The translations under genes and the position numbers were made by a program. A stretch of DNA of 64,000 nt, from assembly GCA_965204685.1 (NCBI GenBank), contig OZ242004.1, forward strand, positions 3,906,001 through 3,970,000, given 5' to 3'. The DNA comes from Bin87 sp965204685 (lineage in GTDB: Bacteria > Chloroflexota > Dehalococcoidia > Lucifugimonadales > UBA3495). This document shows, piece after piece, positions 32,961 to 39,958 of the stretch (positions are counted from its first letter, which is position 1; each line of letters starts with the position of its first letter). The notes beneath the pieces are model-generated. The model saw only the letters and a list, made by a program, of their open reading frames with translations, did not search any database and was not told the origin of the DNA.

Positions 32961-33923
32961 ATGCCTGCTGGTGAACGTGGGCGGCCGGCGGTCAACGGAT
33001 TCCTCAACCTCCACAAACCCGTCGGCATCACCTCCATGGACGCCGTCCGGCGCGTGAAGCGCATCACCGGGCAGCGCCGCAAGGTTGGCCACGCCGGCAC
33101 TCTGGACCCCTTGGCCGAAGGCGTCCTGCCCGTCTGCTTCGGACAGGCCACCCGGCTTATGGAGCTGGTCGTCTCCGGTTGGAAGCGCTACCGCATGACG
33201 GTGCGGTTGGGCGCAATCAGCAACACCTACGATGCCGAAGGCGACATTCAGGAGACTGCCGATCCCTCCTCGTTGACTCGGGCCGACATCGCCGCATCCC
33301 TCCGCAATTTCGTCGGCGAAATTGACCAACTGCCTCCCATGTACAGCGCGGTCAAGGTTGACGGACGCCGGCTCTACGATCTGGCCCGTGCCGGCCGCGA
33401 GATCGAACGCTCTTCCCGCCGCGTGTCCGTCCGTTCGATTTCCATCGATGACATCCGGCTTCCTTTCGCCACCTTCACTGTCGAGTGCGGCCGGGGAACG
33501 TATCTCCGCTCCATCGCTCATGACCTCGGCCAAACCCTCGACTGCGGCGCCTATGTGACCGAGCTGGTCCGCCTGTCATGCGGCCGGTTTGAAACCTCCC
33601 AGGGAATAACCCCCGATGCCCTGGAGCAAGCCGCCGCCTCGGGCGACTGGACGCGCCACCTGCATCCCGTCGACTGGGCGCTCCAGGAACTGCCGGCCAC
33701 GCGGGTCAACGCGGATCGCGCCCGGGCCGTGCGCCACGGCCAGACCGTCGCCATCGGACCCATACCGATTGACCCGTCGGAACCGGGGTTATGGCGCATC
33801 TACGACCCCGACGGCGTGTTCCTCGCCCTGGCCCGTCCTGAGTCCCAGGGACGCTTGGCCCCGACCCGGGTGTTCGACCTTCCCGAACCTTCCCCCTACG
33901 CTCCCACCGCCGTTCCCGTCTGA
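32961..33923 (+). CDS. truB: tRNA pseudouridine(55) synthase TruB
   Basis: 320 residues. NGFLNLHKPVGITSMDAVRR, the catalytic Asp in HAGTLDPLAEGVLPVC, the tyrosine-containing RYRMTVRLGA, YSAVKVDGRRLYDLARAG and CGRGTYLRSIAHDLG make the catalytic domain; the last about 80 residues resemble the PUA domain (HGQTVAI, GVFLALARPESQGRLAP). TruB makes pseudouridine 55 in the T loop of tRNAs. It closes the nusA-ylxR-infB-rbfA-truB cluster. Confidence 0.97.
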   Translation: MPAGERGRPAVNGFLNLHKPVGITSMDAVRRVKRITGQRRKVGHAGTLDPLAEGVLPVCFGQATRLMELVVSGWKRYRMTVRLGAISNTYDAEGDIQETADPSSLTRADIAASLRNFVGEIDQLPPMYSAVKVDGRRLYDLARAGREIERSSRRVSVRSISIDDIRLPFATFTVECGRGTYLRSIAHDLGQTLDCGAYVTELVRLSCGRFETSQGITPDALEQAAASGDWTRHLHPVDWALQELPATRVNADRARAVRHGQTVAIGPIPIDPSEPGLWRIYDPDGVFLALARPESQGRLAPTRVFDLPEPSPYAPTAVPV

Positions 33924-33935
33924 AACCAGCGACCC

Positions 33936-34247
33936 ATGACAGCTGCCGAGCTCCCGTGCCAACGGTGCGGACGACCCACGGCCACCAACGCCAGCTTCAC
34001 CTTTCGCCCTCGCGGCGTGGCAAGCGGGATCACCAAGTGCCTCCGTTGCGCCTTGCGGCACTGGCCCATGCTGCGCCGGTCGTTAATCGCCAGCGCCGTG
34101 GTAGGCACGGCCCTCACGGCGCTGAATCAGGGTGACGCCATCATCGCCGGCAATCTCGCCGGCGCGCTCGCATGGAAAATTCCGCTGACCTACTGCGTCC
34201 CTTTCCTGGTAGCAACCTACGGAGCCCTGGCCAACAGCCGGAACTGA
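33936..34247 (+). CDS. NrtS-like two-helix membrane protein with N-terminal zinc ribbon
   Basis: 103 residues. The first part has two Cys pairs (CQRC and CLRC) separated by about 30 residues, a probable zinc ribbon. The second part matches NrtS, a small nitrate/nitrite transporter described from marine cyanobacteria: RRSLIASAVVGTALTALNQG, DAIIAGNLAGALAWKIPLTY and VPFLVATYGA, with two hydrophobic helices. NrtS alone is about 70 residues; the fused ribbon is unusual. No nitrate reductase or regulator lies near, so transport function is inferred from family only. It is convergent with lexA. Confidence 0.65.
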   Translation: MTAAELPCQRCGRPTATNASFTFRPRGVASGITKCLRCALRHWPMLRRSLIASAVVGTALTALNQGDAIIAGNLAGALAWKIPLTYCVPFLVATYGALANSRN

Positions 34248-34261
34248 AGGCCCTGCTCAGC

Positions 34262-34915
34262 CTAGAACTGCCGCAGCACTTCAACCACACGACCCTTTAC
34301 CTCCACGTTGTCCGCCGACACGTAGATCGGGTCCATGGTGCTGTTGGCCGGCTGCAGCCGTACCTGGTCGCCCTCGCGGAAGAACTTCTTGAGGGTCGCT
34401 TCTTCTTCCTCCCTCAGCCAGGCCACCACCATTTCGCCGTTGCGGGCCGTGTTGGTCGGCTTGATGACCACCACGTCGCCGTCGTCAATCAGGGCGTCGA
34501 TCATCGACGTGCCCTTGACCGACAGCGCGTACAGCGTCCCGTGCCGCTTTTTGAGGTCCGGGCGCACTTCCACGATGTCGAACTCGGCGGCCGAGTCCAC
34601 TCCCTCCGAGGAGAAGGCCGGTATCGGTTCGCCGGCAGCAATGCTGCCCACTATCTGCACTCTGGCGGCGCCGTTGGCCACCGGCAGGCCGGTTTCGTCC
34701 AGGAGTTCGATCCCTCGCGCCACTTCCGAGCGTCGCTTCAGGTACCCGTCCCGCTCCATCAATCGCAGGTTGTAGTCGACGACCGACGTGCTGCTGATGC
34801 TGCAGCCGCGCTGAATGTCCCGCACCGTCGGCGGGATGCCGTTTTCGTCCAGGAATTGCTCGATGAAATCCAGGATTTGCTGCTGTCGTGGCCTCAGATT
34901 TTTCTTCGGTGGCAT
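34262..34915 (-). CDS. lexA: SOS repressor LexA
   Basis: 217 residues. The N-terminal winged helix (LRPRQQQILDFIEQFLDENG, PTVRDIQRGC) and the C-terminal peptidase domain are complete: the Ala-Gly self-cleavage site in GSIAAGEPIP, the catalytic Ser in VKGTSMIDALI and Lys in EATLKKFFREG. When RecA filaments form, LexA cuts itself and releases DNA-damage genes. A promoter with a LexA-box-like palindrome lies upstream, so the gene is probably self-regulated. The gene is convergent with the NrtS-like gene, 14 bases apart. Confidence 0.97.
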   Translation of the reverse strand: MPPKKNLRPRQQQILDFIEQFLDENGIPPTVRDIQRGCSISSTSVVDYNLRLMERDGYLKRRSEVARGIELLDETGLPVANGAARVQIVGSIAAGEPIPAFSSEGVDSAAEFDIVEVRPDLKKRHGTLYALSVKGTSMIDALIDDGDVVVIKPTNTARNGEMVVAWLREEEEATLKKFFREGDQVRLQPANSTMDPIYVSADNVEVKGRVVEVLRQF

Positions 34916-34953
34916 ACGGGCTACCTCCGCACCTTGTGTACTCTCCGCACCGC

Positions 34954-35003
34954 AAACTAATGTTCGGCACCGATATGCTAATAAATCCGCAACGGGTTGT
35001 CAA
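34954..35003 (-). promoter_or_regulatory. lexA promoter with candidate LexA operator
   Basis: On the minus strand TTGACA (35003-34998), a 17-base spacer and TAGCAT (34980-34975) form a good promoter. Just downstream, near the expected transcription start, is GAACATTAGTTT (34965-34954), which matches the Gram-positive-type LexA box GAAC-N4-GTTC except in its last base. Position and spacing suit autorepression. Confidence 0.55.
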
Positions 35004-35033
35004 CAGGTGTCGTTCACTCACACATACCCAGTT

Positions 35034-35070
35034 TGTTGTCACGAAGAGCGGAGCGACGTGGCGATCTCGT
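35034..35070. repeat. degenerate REP-like sequence
   Basis: TTGTCACGAAGAGCGGAGCG ... TGGCGATCTCG resembles the dispersed form TGTCATTGCGAGCGCAGCG...GGCAATCTCG found here at 44160-44189. It lies in the space between lexA and rpsT. Confidence 0.45.
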
Positions 35071-35174
35071 TCCCACGGCGCTCGTTGCCCGACCGGGTCC
35101 CCCGGCCGCACAATCGAGACGCCCGGAGGGCGCGAAGACCCCCGGGCGATTCATCACGCTGACCTGTCGGAAAA

Positions 35175-35429
35175 CTAGCCGGCGCGGGATCGGTTGAGCG
35201 CCGCTGCCAGGCGGCCCTTCCGCCGGGATGCGTTGTTCTTGTGCAGTATGCCTTTCCGGACCGCCACGTCGAGCATGCTCATGGCATTGCGCACCGCTTC
35301 CTCGGAATCGGGATCAGCGGTTGCCACGGCGCGACGGGCGCGGTTGATGGCAGTACGGGTGGCGCGACGCACGCTCATGTTGCGCGCGTAGCGCTTTACG
35401 GATTGGCGGTGGGCTTTCTGAGCCGGCAA
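35175..35429 (-). CDS. rpsT: 30S ribosomal protein S20
   Basis: 84 residues beginning at TTG (35429), eight bases after GAGGAG; the sequence LPAQKAHRQSVKRYARNMSV is the expected S20 N-terminus, so the longer frames upstream are not needed. It is basic and helical, with AVRKGILHKNNASRRKGRL near the end, the usual S20 signature. S20 binds 16S rRNA early in 30S assembly. Confidence 0.95.
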   Translation of the reverse strand: MPAQKAHRQSVKRYARNMSVRRATRTAINRARRAVATADPDSEEAVRNAMSMLDVAVRKGILHKNNASRRKGRLAAALNRSRAG

Positions 35430-35547
35430 CGTTCTAACTCCTCGGGACTGTTTTCGAGGAAATGATGTTACCAAACCCCTTCCCCCTTTGTCATCCGCCG
35501 TTTCCCGGGTTTCCGCGACGCCGGCCACCGCCCATAGTTCCTGGTTG

Positions 35548-35577
35548 ACAATTTCGGCCCTGTTGCCCGAAAATTGT
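35548..35577. promoter_or_regulatory. inverted repeat between rpsT and groEL
   Basis: ACAATTTCGG and CCGAAAATTGT are near-complementary arms around CCCTGTTGC, in the divergent space between rpsT and groEL. It is not the CIRCE sequence (TTAGCACTC-N9-GAGTGCTAA). It could be an operator for either gene or a short hairpin in the transcript; no further evidence. Confidence 0.35.
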
Positions 35578-35677
35578 TGCGCTGAAAGCCACACCCGGAA
35601 ACGGACGCTTGGCGCGTTTTCAGCATCATTATTCCTGTTTGCGACTACATTGACCCCACTAGCGGAGGATCCCCGCC

Positions 35678-37303
35678 ATGCCCGAAAAGCAGTTGATTTT
35701 CGATGAGAACGCTCGACAGAGCCTGATGAGCGGCGTTGACCAGCTCGGGCGCGCCGTCGCCCTGACCCTGGGCCCCAGCGGCCGCAACGTCATCCTGGGG
35801 CGCGTCTGGACCCTTCCCGTGGTGTGTAGCGACGGCGTCACCATCGCCAAGGAAATCGAACTGCCCGACCCCTACGAGAACATGGGCGCCCAGGTAGTGA
35901 AGGAAGCCGCGGCTAAAACCAACGACGTGGTCGGCGACGGCACCACCACCTCCATCGTGCTGGCCCGCTCCATCATCCAGGGCGGCTTCATGAACGTTGC
36001 GGCCGGCGCCAATCCCTTGGCCCTCAAATCCGGCATCGACCGCGCCGTGTCCGCCGTGTGCAACGAGATCAGCGACCAGGCGGCCGCCGTCGAGAGCCGC
36101 GAGCAGGTCGCCCGCGTCGCCGCCCTGTCCGCCCACGAAGAGGCCATCGCCGACCTGATCGCCGACGCCATGGACAAGGTTGGACGCGAGGGCATCATCA
36201 CTGTCGAGGAGAGCCGCAGCCTCAGCGACGAACTCGACGTCGTGGAAGGCATGCGCCTGGACCGCGGTTACCTGTCGCCCCACTTCGTCACCGACACCGA
36301 CCGCATGGAGTGCTCCATCGACGAGCCCCTCTTCCTGCTCACCGACCAGAAGCTGTCCTCCGCCGCCGACGTGGTGCCCGCTCTTGAGGCTGTCGCCCAG
36401 GGCGGCCGCCGCCCGCTGGTCATCATCGCCGAGGACATCGAGGGCGAAGCCCTGGCCACATTGGTGGTCAACAAGCTGCGCGGCACCATCACCAGCCTCG
36501 CCGTCAAGGCCCCCGGCTTCGGCGAGCGGCGCAAGGCCCTGCTGGAAGACCTGGCGATCATGACCGGCGGCACTGTAGTCACCAGTGACACCGGCATGCG
36601 CCTCGACGCAGTGTCCATCGATCAACTGGGTTCCGCCCGCCGCGTCGTCGCCTCCAAGGACGAGACCACCATCGTCGAGGGCCGCGGCCACGAGGACGAC
36701 ATCACCGGCCGCGTCTCCGAACTCCGCGTCCAGATCGAGGAAACCACCTCGGACTACGACCGCGAGAAACTCCAGGAACGCCTCGCCAACCTCGCCGGCG
36801 GCGTCGCCGTCATCAAGGTCGGCGCGGCCACCGAGCCCGAACTCAACGAGCGCAAGAGCCGGACCGAAGACGCCCTGGCGGCCACACGCGCCGCCGTGGA
36901 AGAGGGTGTCATCCCCGGCGGCGGCGTCACCCTGCTCCGCGCCCAGGCCGCCCTGGACAGTCTCCTCGGCTCCGCCTCCGGCGACGTGGCTGTTGGCATC
37001 CGGCTCGTTCGGGAAGCATTGGAGGCGCCGCTCACCACCATCGCCGACAACGCCGGCTATAAGGGCGCGGTCATCGTGGAGAACGTCCGCAACGGTGAAG
37101 CCGACTACGGTTTCGACGCGGACCGCGGCGATTACACCGGCATGGTCGCCCGGGGCATCATCGACCCCGCCAAGGTAACCCGCTCGGCCCTGCAAAACGC
37201 CGGCTCCGTCGCCGGCATGCTCCTGACCACCCAGGCGGTCGTCACCGAGATCCCCAAGTACGAGCCCCTGCCCGCCGACATCCAGGACTTCATGCACGAC
37301 TAG
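35678..37303 (+). CDS. groEL: chaperonin GroEL (Hsp60)
   Basis: 541 residues, normal length. The ATP site is seen in LTLGPSGRNVIL, VVGDGTTTSIVLARS and the catalytic Asp of RTEDALAATRAAVEEG, with GVIPGGGVTLLRA; the apical domain carries FVTDTDRMECSIDEPLFLLT. The C-terminus ends DIQDFMHD and lacks the usual Gly-Gly-Met tail. groES is not adjacent, and no CIRCE element is present upstream, so it may be a second or separately controlled copy. GGAGG lies eight bases before the ATG. Confidence 0.97.
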   Translation: MPEKQLIFDENARQSLMSGVDQLGRAVALTLGPSGRNVILGRVWTLPVVCSDGVTIAKEIELPDPYENMGAQVVKEAAAKTNDVVGDGTTTSIVLARSIIQGGFMNVAAGANPLALKSGIDRAVSAVCNEISDQAAAVESREQVARVAALSAHEEAIADLIADAMDKVGREGIITVEESRSLSDELDVVEGMRLDRGYLSPHFVTDTDRMECSIDEPLFLLTDQKLSSAADVVPALEAVAQGGRRPLVIIAEDIEGEALATLVVNKLRGTITSLAVKAPGFGERRKALLEDLAIMTGGTVVTSDTGMRLDAVSIDQLGSARRVVASKDETTIVEGRGHEDDITGRVSELRVQIEETTSDYDREKLQERLANLAGGVAVIKVGAATEPELNERKSRTEDALAATRAAVEEGVIPGGGVTLLRAQAALDSLLGSASGDVAVGIRLVREALEAPLTTIADNAGYKGAVIVENVRNGEADYGFDADRGDYTGMVARGIIDPAKVTRSALQNAGSVAGMLLTTQAVVTEIPKYEPLPADIQDFMHD

Positions 37304-37320
37304 CCCGCATCGACGACGCA

Positions 37321-37372
37321 AATTCACCCGCCGGCGTCGCTGTGGAGCACGCTCGGCGGGTGAATTGCTTTC
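37321..37372 (+). terminator. terminator-like hairpin after groEL
   Basis: A 13-bp perfect stem AATTCACCCGCCG / CGGCGGGTGAATT with a 20-base loop, followed by GCTTTCT. It lies 17 bases after the groEL stop. Confidence 0.7.
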
Positions 37373-37378
37373 TATGTC

Positions 37379-37924
37379 ATGACCAGCGACGAAACATCCG
37401 CACGAGGCGCGCTCAATCGGGATGCCATTGTCGCGTTGCTGGCGGGCGATCCTCCCCTGTTGGAAGAATGCCCCGACCTGCGCGGCCAGCTCCAGTCCAA
37501 CGGCATTGACATCACTGTTCGGTCGGTGGCGTCGTTTCTGCCGGAGGCCGGCGCCGGCGCCATCGGCATCTCCGACACCGGCCGGGTGCTGCCCGCATCC
37601 ACTGAGCTGGCCTTCGGATGCGACGGCTGGCTGGTTCTGCCGCCCGGCCACTACCTCGTCACCTTCAACGAAGTGGTCAACCTGCCCCGATGGCTCATGG
37701 CCCTGGGTCGTCCGCGTTCGAGCCTGTTGCGCATGGGCGTGTCGCTGCACACCGCCGTGTGGGACGCCGGCTACCGCGGGCGCTCCCAGGCCTTGCTGGT
37801 CGTCCACCATGCCGGCGGCTTCCGCCTGCAACGGGATGCCCGCATCGCCCAACTGGTCTTCTTCCCCCTGAGCGCTCCCGATAATCGCGGATACGACGGG
37901 CGCTACCAGCGTGAAAACCTGTGA
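37379..37924 (+). CDS. dUTPase / dCTP deaminase superfamily protein
   Basis: 181 residues of the trimeric dUTPase/Dcd fold: QLQSNGIDITVRSV, FNEVVNLPRWLMALGRPRSSLLRMGV, the substrate-binding HTAVWDAGYRGRSQALLVVH, RIAQLVFFPL and the C-terminal GYDGRYQREN arm. It removes uracil precursors by hydrolysing dUTP or deaminating dCTP; the pattern GYRGRSQ-AR(I)AQ-fits a deoxyuridine triphosphatase or bifunctional enzyme. It overlaps the GTG start of queG by four bases, so the two are translationally coupled. Confidence 0.85.
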   Translation: MTSDETSARGALNRDAIVALLAGDPPLLEECPDLRGQLQSNGIDITVRSVASFLPEAGAGAIGISDTGRVLPASTELAFGCDGWLVLPPGHYLVTFNEVVNLPRWLMALGRPRSSLLRMGVSLHTAVWDAGYRGRSQALLVVHHAGGFRLQRDARIAQLVFFPLSAPDNRGYDGRYQRENL

Positions 37925-39084
37925 ACGCCGGCCCAGACATTACCGTGGAACCCGCGCAACTGCGCCGGTGGGTTGATGAGGCCGCCGCCGCTGCCGGTTT
38001 CGACCTGGTCGCCATCGCGTCTGCCGATGAGTTTGCCTCTGATCGCGAGGAAGCCCTCTGCCGCATTGACGCCGGCCTCATGGACGGCCTGCCCTGGTTC
38101 AACGCCCAGCGGGTGCGACGCGGCACGGACCCCGAAGCCCTGCTGCCCGGCGCCCGTTCGATCATCTCCCTGGGCTGGAACTACTATCCTGCGGAAGACC
38201 CTCCCACGTCCGCTGATCGGGGCCTCATCGCCCGCTACGCCCGCGGCCGCGACTACCACCGCGTTATGAAACGCCGCATGCGCCGCGTGGTCCTGGACCT
38301 GACCGAGAGGATTGGCGACCAATTCGCCGCCCGCTGGTACGTCGACGACGGGCCGATGCTGGACCGCGCCGCTGCTGCCCGCGCTGGCCTGGGCTGGTTT
38401 GGCAAGAATGGCAACATCCTCAATCCGACCTACGGCTCGTGGCTCCTGCTGGGACAGATCATCACCGATCTGCCGCTGACGGCCGACGCGCCTCTCGCCA
38501 AGACCTGCGGCCGGTGCTCCCGCTGCATCCCCGCGTGTCCCACCGACGCCATCGTCGCCCCCTACGTCGTCGATAATCGCCGCTGCATCAGCTACCTGAC
38601 CATCGAACACAAGGGGACCATACCTGTCGAACTACGCGAGCCGATGGGCAACTGGGTCTTCGGGTGCGACATCTGCCAGGAAGTCTGCCCGGTCAACCGC
38701 AAGGCGAAAGCCACCGGTGACCCCAATTTCGGCCGCGCCGACCTTTCCGCCGTTGACCTCATCGCACTGCTAGAGATGAGCGACGAACAGTTCCGTCAGC
38801 GTTTCTCCGGCACCCCGGTCATGCGCGCCCAGCGCGTCGGAATGCAGCGCAACGCCTGTATCGCCCTGGGCAACTCCGGCGACCCATCAGCCGTCCCCGC
38901 TCTGGTTCGGGCGCTGCAATCCGGCCCGCCCCTGGTACGAGCCCATGCAGCGTGGGCTCTGGGACGCATAGGCAGGGCCGCCGGCCGCACCGCCCTGCAA
39001 CTTGCCCTGGACAACGAGCCTGAACCCGAAGTACGGTCAGAGATCAGGCAGGCCCTGGGCGACGAAGGCTATTCGTTGTCATAG
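37921..39084 (+). CDS. queG: epoxyqueuosine reductase QueG with HEAT-like C-terminus
   Basis: 387 residues starting from GTG in the GTGA overlap with the previous gene. The cobalamin-binding N-terminal domain contains ARYARGRDYHRVMKRRM and RAGLGWFGKNGNIL; two [4Fe-4S] clusters are bound by CGRCSRCIPACPTDA and CDICQEVCP; the C-terminus has HEAT-like repeats (GDPSAVPALVRALQ, RAHAAWALGRIG). The enzyme reduces epoxyqueuosine to queuosine in tRNA, the last step of the pathway that QueA (6386-7441) precedes. Its 3' end overlaps the convergent EVE gene by 16 bases. Confidence 0.96.
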   Translation: MNAGPDITVEPAQLRRWVDEAAAAAGFDLVAIASADEFASDREEALCRIDAGLMDGLPWFNAQRVRRGTDPEALLPGARSIISLGWNYYPAEDPPTSADRGLIARYARGRDYHRVMKRRMRRVVLDLTERIGDQFAARWYVDDGPMLDRAAAARAGLGWFGKNGNILNPTYGSWLLLGQIITDLPLTADAPLAKTCGRCSRCIPACPTDAIVAPYVVDNRRCISYLTIEHKGTIPVELREPMGNWVFGCDICQEVCPVNRKAKATGDPNFGRADLSAVDLIALLEMSDEQFRQRFSGTPVMRAQRVGMQRNACIALGNSGDPSAVPALVRALQSGPPLVRAHAAWALGRIGRAAGRTALQLALDNEPEPEVRSEIRQALGDEGYSLS

Positions 39085-39833
39085 CGAGGCGATTGCCTGG
39101 GACCCGACCGTCGGTTGTTGGCGCGGTTCCGCGGGTTCCGTCGCCCGCGCCCGTTGTTGCGGCCCGGTTCACCCGAAGATTCCGCAGGCTCGTCGGTCGC
39201 TTGTGAATCCTCGGCGGGTTGGAGTTCGGCTATGGGTGGGGGCGGGTTGTCGGCCGCGGCCGCCGTCCGGGGCTGCTGCGGGCGCGTGCTGCCTCGGTTC
39301 GCGTTCCGCCGCCGCCGCTCCCGTTGGGCGCTTACCCGTTCCTCTTCCGCAGCCAACGCGGCATCAATCTGCTCCAGTGCCTTTTCACGGCCGTACCGAA
39401 GCTTCAGCATCTCCCCTTCCAGCAGGAAAAAGTCGCTTTTGGACAGCAGGTGCAAATTGCCCTGAAACGCCATGTACCAATCTTCCGGCGCCCACTTCCG
39501 CACGTATTCCAGCCGGTAGGCGATCAATCCGGCGCTGATGTATTGATCGTTTTCCAGTACCACGTCCGGTTTGATACCGATGCGATAGGGCCACGTCGCT
39601 TTGCCCTCTTTGATCCAGGGGCCCGAACCGACCTCTTCGTACCCCTGCGTGACGGTGGCTGTTGCCGTGAACACCCGGGACCCGGTCACATAGTAGATAA
39701 CCCGGTCGCCCGGTTCGACCCGCTGCACCTTGCGCCGGTATTCCGCCTTCAGCCCCTGCCCGGTGAACCCCATTCGTCGCGTAACGTTATAGTTCTCCTC
39801 GTTGCAATTGATCATCCAAAAATTGTGTGGCAT
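39069..39833 (-). CDS. EVE-domain protein with Arg-rich disordered tail
   Basis: 254 residues. Residues 1-150 are an EVE domain of the PUA-like fold, which recognises modified bases: MPHNFWMINCNEENYNVTRR, VEPGDRVIYYVTGSRVFTAT, and EDWYMAFQGNLHLLSKSDFF. The rest is a charged helix (ALEQIDAALAAEEERVSAQR) and a low-complexity tail with Pro, Gly, Asn and Arg (GRGRRNPRNRANNRRSGPRQ). Many EVE proteins belong to defence or RNA-modification systems; no partner gene is adjacent. The tail type is similar to that of NusA in this genome, suggesting RNA binding. Confidence 0.85.
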   Translation of the reverse strand: MPHNFWMINCNEENYNVTRRMGFTGQGLKAEYRRKVQRVEPGDRVIYYVTGSRVFTATATVTQGYEEVGSGPWIKEGKATWPYRIGIKPDVVLENDQYISAGLIAYRLEYVRKWAPEDWYMAFQGNLHLLSKSDFFLLEGEMLKLRYGREKALEQIDAALAAEEERVSAQRERRRRNANRGSTRPQQPRTAAAADNPPPPIAELQPAEDSQATDEPAESSGEPGRNNGRGRRNPRNRANNRRSGPRQSPRYDNE

Positions 39834-39924
39834 AACCCCGACCTGCTCTGGCCATATCAATTCAGCCTGAAATTGCGCCTATTTTAGCGCACTCAGTCCA
39901 CTACACCGCGCGCGGCCCAAAACC

Positions 39925-39950
39925 GATGGGCGGGAAATTCCCCGCCCATC
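39925..39950 (-). terminator. terminator hairpin after the second ThDP enzyme
   Basis: A 10-bp stem GATGGGCGGG / CCCGCCCATC with a 6-base loop, located just past the minus-strand stop at 39959. On that strand it is followed by GGTTTTGG. Confidence 0.6.
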
Positions 39951-39958
39951 ATTCCAGG

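Noticed and set aside
35595..35677. CIRCE/HrcA operator before groEL
   Set aside because: No TTAGCACTC or GAGTGCTAA arms; only an unrelated palindrome further upstream.
35645..37852. Long open frame on the minus strand opposite groEL and the dUTPase-like gene
   Set aside because: It mirrors the codon pattern of groEL in GC-rich DNA and shows no known protein features; groEL on the plus strand is certain.
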